Assembly: GCF_964340395.1 (NCBI RefSeq)
Contig: NC_135552.1
Coordinates: 21,819,681 to 21,883,680, forward strand
DNA: 64,000 nt
Source of the DNA: Glandiceps talaboti
Lineage: Eukaryota > Hemichordata > Enteropneusta > Spengelidae
Reading direction: 5' to 3'
Part shown: piece after piece, positions 1 through 64,000 of the stretch
How the letters are laid out: each line of letters begins with the position of its first letter
Position numbering within the stretch: the first letter of the stretch is position 1
Translations under genes and position numbers: made by a program
The notes under the pieces: model-generated
Databases searched by the model: none
Told to the model about the DNA's origin: nothing
Seen by the model: only the letters and a program-made list of their open reading frames with translations

Positions 1-104
1 GTTTCACTACCAAAATCCGTAGACGATTTAGCAGCCACCCGTTATTGGTCAAGAGTAAAGATGACCGTTCCAGACTTCTTGGAGAGGACGATGATGGCGA
101 CTAA
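1..104 (+). CDS. 3' end of an unidentified upstream gene (partial)
   Basis: Reading from base 3 gives an open C-terminal tail of 33 residues ending at TAA 102-104. It starts with a basic stretch (KIRRRF) and ends with DDRSRLLGEDDDGD. The DRSRLL part fits the acidic dileucine sorting signal [DE]xxxL[LI], which would suit the cytosolic tail of an endosomal or lysosomal membrane protein. A second frame, from base 1, is also open to TGA 115-117, so the frame is not certain. An AATAAA follows at 178, as expected for a last exon. The family is not recognised, and the exon begins outside the window. Confidence 0.45.
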   Translation, partial: FTTKIRRRFSSHPLLVKSKDDRSRLLGEDDDGD

Positions 105-177
105 AAATCTGCTGTGAAAGTGCTACTGTGCCAATTGTGTTTTGTACGTTTTGTTAAATATAAATATATCTGTAAAA

Positions 178-183
178 AATAAA
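178..183 (+). promoter_or_regulatory. Polyadenylation signal of the upstream gene
   Basis: AATAAA lies about 75 bases after the candidate stop, with GT-rich sequence some 40 bases downstream. This is the usual arrangement for a 3' end processing site. Confidence 0.5.
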
Positions 184-1152
184 CCGTGTTTCAGTTTATA
201 CAAGCTACGACAAAGTGTTGGCTGATTTTGTTCGTATTACGGGGACACGAAATCACACCTTGTATCGGTACTTTTCTATTATATATGGGCCTACACATAA
301 CATAGGTGATTATGATATTCAACATTGTTTTTCAAGTATTCTTTGATTCTATGGTAGGGGGGTTTATGGAATTCCGCATGTGTCATCACTACCTTTATGC
401 TTAAAAAAATGAAAACAAACTCAGTTTTCAAACATCAAAGCAACAAAGCTTTTTCCCCCATAAACTTACGATCGATTTATGTAAAGATCGCGATCTTTAC
501 ATGTAAGTGTAAACTACACAAAATACATTTCAGTGGACTTGAAAACTAAACTTTGAAACGAGAATTTTGAACAATTAGTTCAGTCATATTTTTGTACACA
601 AAAAAGATTTTTTTTTTACCACCGCTGACTAATATCAATTTTATTATTTGACATAACCTTGCATAAAAACAAGACTGTGTTTCATTTAAGGGAGTAGGCG
701 TAATTGCACCACTGTAAGTGGCAGGGGAACTTTACACACATTCACACAAACACATACGCATATGTATGAACGACACCCTTCTCTTCATATGACCATTAAC
801 AGAGTACGCAGACGAAATATTAGAAATTTAGATAAATATCCCTATGGGCATCAGTGAAACACATTAATTTTGTCGATGGGGTAGAATTATAGCGCCCTCG
901 CCGACACTTTCAAAATATCGTGCAAACAACCGAACCAAACATGGCTGTCTGTCAAGTGAGCAACACTTCCGGGATCGTAAATTGCTGCTAAATTCATGGT
1001 ATTCGGCAAGATTATGAGTAGCTGACTCTTCTGAGTATAGTTGATGCAAATTTGAAATAATTTATATATTAGGCAGTTGAATTTAGAGAGGGAAGGGTAT
1101 GTTTTGGGACGATTACACGGACCGCTACGGATCTGAGTATCCAAGTCCAACC
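184..1152. other. Intergenic region and CAPN7 promoter/5' UTR
   Basis: AT-rich spacer between the upstream gene's 3' end and the CAPN7 start. No TATA box or conserved coding frame could be supported. The CAPN7 reading frame is open upstream to an in-frame ATG at 1099. The small frames on both strands here have no recognisable protein features. Confidence 0.5.
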
Positions 1153-15694
<14,542 letters not shown>

Positions 15695-15979
15695 AACATT
15701 ATAATGATGATCAACGGATGATGATGATGATGTCAAGTTGGTTTTCTGAGTTGCTGTCTCCTATTACATTCCCATCACAACATTAATTATGGAATTATCT
15801 TTGATATTAAAGAAAGACTCTTTGCCAAGAAATTATGAAATCAGGAATCTGTAACATAGCTTGTACATTTCAGATACAATCATTACAATCATGGAAGTAT
15901 AGTGGGTTCTACTTCCATGTTATAATCAATCATCAGAACTGAAATCATGCAAATTTTTGAAAAAGCAATGGAAGATAAA

Positions 15980-16160
15980 CCCATGTTAGAATTTAATATG
16001 GCCATTTTCTTGACAACAATACAGTGGACCCAAAAGTTCTTTGATTATTTCCAAGGACCCAGAACAAACTTTCATATTGCAAAGTTTGGAGAGATTATAA
16101 GAACTTTCTAATTGGTTTTTAGGGAAGTTGGTCTCTGGGGCATGTTCTGCAGCATCGAAC
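15980..16160 (+). mobile_element. MITE-like element, TAGAAT family, copy 2
   Basis: Starts GTTAGAATTTAATATGGCC and carries the family core AAACTTTCATATTGCAAAG then TTTGGAGAGATT. It ends near GGGGCATGTTCTGC. It lies just after the CAPN7 stop, before AATAAA 16197, so it may be part of the CAPN7 3' UTR. Confidence 0.65.
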
Positions 16161-16534
16161 GTCCTATGATCAGAAATACTCATTATTGTAATGATCAATA
16201 AACAGGAAATAATTTGATACTCTCAGTTTTATTTAAGATCTCAATATTTGCACAACTCAGTTTTAAAGTAAACTAAATGAATGTGTGTGCACGCACGTGT
16301 GTGTGTGTGTGCATGCATGCGTGCATGTGTACAGCTATTTAAAACTATTAGATTTTGTAAGATTAACTTAATTATGTGAAATATTACATTTTATGGCTGC
16401 CTAGATGGATCCTTCACCTTCATAGCATAGAGCTTCACAGTGTTATAGCATTAGATGCATGATATAAGTACGTGGGTTATTTTCCTTTTGCGTTTTCAGG
16501 ACTATATTCCATTATGGTGCTAATAAAGTACATC

Positions 16535-16760
16535 CCCACTTTCCCTCTTCACTTGATGTGACAGAACCTGATGTCACATGAGTGCACATGTGGTGTACTA
16601 GAGGTACACATGATTTTGGGGTTCTCTGTGGCCATACTTTCACGAGTGTAACAAGTGAAAATGCAACAGAAAACGCTGCAAGCACGAGTGCAAATATCCC
16701 ATAATCTTTGGTACATAATCATTCCCTGTAATCTTTGGCACATATGTAATAATAGCTAGA
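16535..16760. other. Possible short mobile element downstream of CAPN7
   Basis: Contains CTTTCACGAGTGTAACAAG, GAAAATGCAACAGAAAACGC and AAGCACGAGTGCAAATATCC, more CG-containing than its surroundings, plus an imperfect repeat of ATAATCTTTGGTACATA and GTAATCTTTGGCACATA. No ends could be defined. Confidence 0.3.
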
Positions 16761-18259
16761 ACACAAGACTAGTTCAAAGGATTTAGATTTTTCGTGTTCA
16801 GCACGTTAAACTAGTCTGTAAGGTACACCATGGTGTGGTGCCCTCACACATCTGCCAACCTCACTCACTGGGCGAAATGACATTGAGGTATCTTACTGTC
16901 TACAATTTTGCATGGTCCTTGTTAAAACTGCAAATGAAGATATACTTGTACTGGGAAAACTTTAGTTTATTAATATGCAAAACAACAATGGTCTAGATAG
17001 TCAGTACATGGATTAGTAATAGAACTGTTTTTTAAACATTCTAAATATTTTTGTTTTGTTCTGTAACTTCGGTTGATATTTATGCATGAAGTAGTGGTTG
17101 GAACATATTTCCTGTGTGTTATAGATAACACAAGGTATAGAAATCATGCTTAAAACTGAACCACGAATTGTCTAACAATCTTGTAAATAAAGAAATTGTT
17201 TTTTAGAAGTCTGACAACAGTGTTATGTCTTTATTCTATACCACACAATTTTAATCTATGCATAAATCAAAATCCTTGTACTAACTATGTCTCCCCCCCC
17301 CCCCCCCCATGTTCATCTAGACAGGTGAATTATTCAATTTTAAAATTCATGTCACTTTGGAGAAAGTACAATGACTTTCCTTAGAATATAGTACAATTGC
17401 TCCAACATTTGAAAAATATAAAACCAATCAATCTTTGAATGTCCAAGATTGTGGATGAACATAATTTGCTTTCTTTTCATTAAGTAGAGGGTTTTTCATC
17501 ATTGCATAAACTTCATTCTTTTACTTACTGGTGAATTTCGTTTTTTTTCACATCCTGAAAGTTATATCAGCATGACATATATCAGACATTTTATTTGACA
17601 AAGTGTGTAGTTGTGTTTTTATAATACATAAATACTGCCGGGGCACAAATTGAGTAGAAATTTCACGGTATAAACATTTTCCACTTCATACAACAATATT
17701 TGTTACAGAGTGCAAACAAATTGGCTTAAAATAAGGATTCGAAGCATTCAAAAAAAAAAAAAAAATTCTACAATAGCTACTGGTGATTCCTTGTGCAAGT
17801 ACCGGTAAGTACACATGGACGTTTTAAGTTCTCAGAAAAATAACGTTGATTGTAAACAGACTACGTCCTTCGTTTCAATATGCCATGTTCCTGTTGTCTA
17901 CCTTGCAGTCATTTTTGTAATAAGTTTCACAGGAGGGCTGTGGCCACCCAAGTTTAGAAGAAATCGGGGTCAACAGAATGTACCTAAAAAAAAGCTCCAC
18001 GAGTTCATGAGAATTACTTGATGTGAAACAGCATTATTAGAATTTTTTTTCACTGGGAGAAAATACGTCCAACTTTTAAAACTATAATTTTTCAAAGCAG
18101 GCTCGAGTATGCAACCTTTGTAGTTCTATTTTCTTGATTATGAACAGCACTCCTAGCGGCCAAACTACACAATCTTTCGTTTTTTCGCTGACACCATGTC
18201 TCAATAAATTGACAACCAGTTTTAAGACACCACACTCTTTAATCTGTCATCACAAATCA

Positions 18260-18265
18260 TTTATT
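18260..18265 (-). promoter_or_regulatory. Candidate VPS41 polyadenylation signal
   Basis: AATAAA on the - strand, about 530 bases after the VPS41 stop. It is a candidate only, since the actual cleavage site cannot be seen. Confidence 0.35.
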
Positions 18266-18797
18266 TCACTGATTTCAAGATAATGTAAGTATACATAGCT
18301 GCAATGATGAACAGAGCAAAATTTATAAACAATATAAACAAATATGACTTTCAATATATGAATACATACGATTTGGGCAATTGCATTGGTGTGGGTTGAC
18401 CATGGATCTGTCACACTGTGTTGTGTGCATGAAATCCAATACATGTCAAGTGCAGAGCTAATAATAAGCACTAGTAAGAGAACTATGGTGTTCTGTCATA
18501 CAGTTTAGTATGATATCAACACTGTCCCATCAAACAGTTTATCACAACCAGATTATTTCATTAATCGCATCATTTACTCGAGTTCTTTAAACACTGGTCA
18601 TGACTTTAGTCAGTTCCTGTACGCATACATGTATCAATACTGATATCTATGTCAACGTTATACATGTACATGAACAACAAGGTAGCAAGCAGACAGTTGT
18701 CAATCCGTGACGTCATCATTAATATGATGGTAAATTCATTGCCCCTTTGCTGAAATCAATCGTCCTTGACATAGCCAGCATTACACATAGTATAGAT

Positions 18798-62117
<43,320 letters not shown>

Positions 62118-62460
62118 CTTGCCTGACGTCATGGGGTACAGTTTAATATTTAAATTTATGCAGGGAATAAATTAATATAGGGCGAACCACAATGGGATAT
62201 TCCTCCGCTCCAAACAAATATTTAGACATATTGATGAATTCAAACTTAAATATTGTAATCAAACGTAAATTATTATTTTGATATTACAAAGGTTAAAACT
62301 GTAAATCATCGGTTGTTATTACATCCTTAAAGATCTTTTATGTCTCGATGAACATCAACAAATCAATACACCGTGTGAACAGCCCACTGTTGTATATTTT
62401 AAGCTTATTTGCATACTGTATGTCTGCTCCCTTCAGCTGTCTGATTGTTACACTATAACG
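62118..62460 (-). promoter_or_regulatory. VPS41 5' UTR/promoter region
   Basis: Sequence directly upstream of the VPS41 ATG. A full CRE palindrome TGACGTCA at 62124-62131 lies seven bases from the start codon. No TATA box is obvious at a sensible distance. The transcription start cannot be fixed from sequence alone. Confidence 0.5.
62124..62131. promoter_or_regulatory. CRE palindrome TGACGTCA
   Basis: Exact eight-base ATF/CREB consensus just upstream of the VPS41 ATG. A site this close to the ATG would fall in the 5' UTR or at the start site of a short-leader promoter. Confidence 0.45.
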
Positions 62461-62747
62461 TCTGCATTCTTTCGAAAAATTCTCGGTAAGTAAGCAATAT
62501 TCGAAAAATATGGGACATTTTTTTGAAATTTTGTTTTCCTAGTATGACCAGCATTAATTTGTGAAATAATGAGATTTATTATTAGCATAATTTATTAAAA
62601 ACCGCACGTGTGTTATTGTGATTGTTATTATGTGGCCTATGGCATGTAACAGATAGAGCATTTTTCACCGTTTTGCTCGCCAGGCCTCACCTAAATATCC
62701 GTAGTTTGAGTGAACTGACACGTACGGGCTGCACAATCAACTTAGTG
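62461..62747 (+). other. Possible noncoding exons of a divergent transcript
   Basis: A near-perfect donor (CTCG|GTAAGTAAG) lies at 62485/62486. An acceptor (GCTCGCCAG) at 62691-62693 would open a 54-base segment, 62694-62747, closed by a second donor (AGTG|GTAAGC). Their order fits a + strand transcript leaving the VPS41 promoter in the opposite direction. No coding frame supports it. Confidence 0.25.
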
Positions 62748-63640
62748 GTAAGCTTATATTTTAAATTTTGTATTTTATATTATAATATTTATGCAAATTA
62801 TCATAATTTATAAAAAATGTGCGAGTTAATTCGCCATTTTATTTGACTACATTTGTTTGTGTGATTATGGACGCTAAGGACATAGTCAGTGGCGCGACCG
62901 AGTATTCGAATACGGCCGACTGGCCTGTTTATATATCGCCGGTCCAGCTTTTCGTAAATACTTTATGAATTATTTATCAGATATATTTCCCAGAAGGTAG
63001 CGATTCAAATGAGTAAATGTGTATGCTGTCATGTACTTTTACCAGTTGTCAATACGGGTTTTCCTTTTGTGCGAACAAATTTCGGCGTTCAAGTTAACGG
63101 TTGGCTGGGTCGTTTGCACGGCTAGCCGATAGTGTAGATAGAGGCACGTTGTAGGATCGAATTGAGGCACTTTTGAGGAAGTCACAAGTTGCAGTCGAAA
63201 CTCTACAAGACTGAACAGCGAGGAGATGACAAGCTAAGCAGCGAGCGTCGTCCTTGTTTTCTTCGAAAGAAAATTATGCACACGATCAGAAAAGGGTGCT
63301 TCTCGTATGTGTTGATTTCATCACATATTTTCTCATGTTTTGAAAAAAAAATTGATTTATTTATCTTGGGTTATAGCTGCCCAAGTATTTAATACTTGTA
63401 TAGAAAGAACATTTTCTTAAAAAAAACGTGCAGCAGCAGATTTGGTTAATATAGCAGCATGACATTTTAATAGTAATGCAGATGTTTATTAAAATGTAAA
63501 TGAGATGCTTCTTATAATATATAGCATTTTAACAATTAGTTAGGTTGCCAATTACTACAGTAGAATGACATTTGATTGACAATGAATTTGCTTTCATTGT
63601 TCAATTGAATAAGACCTGCATCAATGTTAACATTTTCCCA
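62748..63640. other. Intergenic, with a CpG-rich stretch
   Basis: Mostly AT-rich, but 62880-63310 contains far more CG dinucleotides than the introns, including the palindrome GTATTCGAATAC. This may be part of a promoter or 5' exon. No recognisable protein is encoded. Confidence 0.35.
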
Positions 63641-63644
63641 ATGT

Positions 63645-63785
63645 TAACATTTTCAAAAGACGCTTGAAAACCCACATATTTCAGAGAGCTTTTTCATCTC
63701 CTTTCTAACTCTAAGCGCAACTGAACATTGTTTTCTTTGGATATTTGGCGCTATATAAATTTATTAGATAGATAGATAGATAGAT
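63645..63785 (+). mobile_element. L2/CR1-like LINE, 3' end fragment
   Basis: Translating from about 63651 gives FKRRLKTHIFQRAFSSPF before a stop. This resembles the extreme C-terminus of L2/CR1-type reverse transcriptases (SFK..LKTxLF). It is followed by a short 3' UTR with GGCGCTATATAAAT, the typical L2-like tail, and (GATA)n at about 63763-63785. Everything upstream of the C-terminus is missing, as in a 5'-truncated insertion. Confidence 0.65.
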
Positions 63786-63941
63786 CAATTCTAATCTTGT
63801 CGTGTATGGTAGTCTGTAGGGTAGGGAGTACAGAAGATTTATATATTATCCTGAACTTATTACTTATGCATATTGTTCAACATCCATTGATGTACATTTC
63901 AAAACTTAGATGTTTTCAATACGATAATATTGATCACTCAC

Positions 63942-64000
63942 AAATACGACAGCTCCCCAAGTTGAACCTTTTACTTGTTGCCAGATGTTTGCTAGCCAGA
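63942..64000 (-). CDS. Possible partial exon at the window edge
   Basis: Read on the - strand, the last bases are open as WLANIWQQVKGSTWGAVVF, followed by a good donor (TTT|GTGAGTG). The amino-acid make-up looks protein-like, but I do not recognise the family. No further exon of it was found between here and VPS41. It could be chance or part of a mobile element. Confidence 0.25.

Larger units (their letters stand above)
15695..18797. other. Convergent 3' UTRs and intergenic sequence between CAPN7 and VPS41
   Basis: CAPN7 and VPS41 point at each other here. Possible CAPN7 poly(A) signals are ATTAAA 15806-15811 and AATAAA 16197-16202. If the second is used, a copy of the TAGAATCC MITE family lies inside the CAPN7 3' UTR. 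For VPS41 (- strand), an AATAAA reads at 18260-18265, giving a 3' UTR of about 550 bases. A 16-base C run sits at 17293-17308. No conserved open frame was found. Confidence 0.5.

Noticed and set aside
1099-1152. Upstream in-frame ATG as the CAPN7 start
   Set aside because: Possible, but homology starts at 1153 and that ATG has the better context.

Overview
This 64-kb window is animal nuclear DNA. It has AT-rich introns with GT-AG splice sites, very many microsatellites, and several families of short transposons. Two complete, conserved endolysosomal genes lie tail to tail: calpain-7 (CAPN7) on the + strand and VPS41, the HOPS-complex subunit, on the - strand. The proteins align well with the human sequences I recall, but the genome style (frequent TACATGTA, tRNA-headed SINEs with L2-like tails, many foldback MITEs) suggests a marine invertebrate such as a lophotrochozoan, hemichordate or cephalochordate. 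I cannot name the species from the sequence.

Layout: bases 1-104 appear to hold the 3' end of an unidentified + strand gene, with an AATAAA signal at 178. CAPN7 follows, with 20 coding exons from 1153 to 15694 whose phases all join, giving 861 codons. It encodes two MIT domains, a long Gly-rich linker, a calpain core with Cys340, His508 and Asn528, and C2-like C-terminal domains. About 3 kb of convergent intergenic/UTR sequence follows (15695-18797). VPS41 occupies 18798-62117 with 24 coding exons that also join in frame, giving 879 codons. It encodes a very acidic N-terminus, a beta-propeller, a helical CHCR/TPR-like region and a complete RING-H2 finger. From 62118 to 64000 there is a likely promoter with a CRE palindrome beside the VPS41 ATG, hints of a divergent spliced transcript, an L2/CR1-like LINE 3' end, and one possible - strand exon at the very edge.

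Most of the rest is intron. The introns hold at least three MITE-like families, two tRNA-derived SINE families, three foldback or palindromic structures (one with perfect 64-bp arms), degenerate copies of a VPS41 exon, and a 29-unit minisatellite whose unit matches the terminus of one of the MITEs.

Functionally, CAPN7 acts with ESCRT-III through its MIT domains, and VPS41 tethers late endosomes to lysosomes within HOPS. Both therefore act on the endosome-lysosome route. I saw no operon, CRISPR array, rRNA, tRNA gene or retrovirus-like element, and no clearly new multi-gene system. The most unusual material is in the repeats and exon relics.
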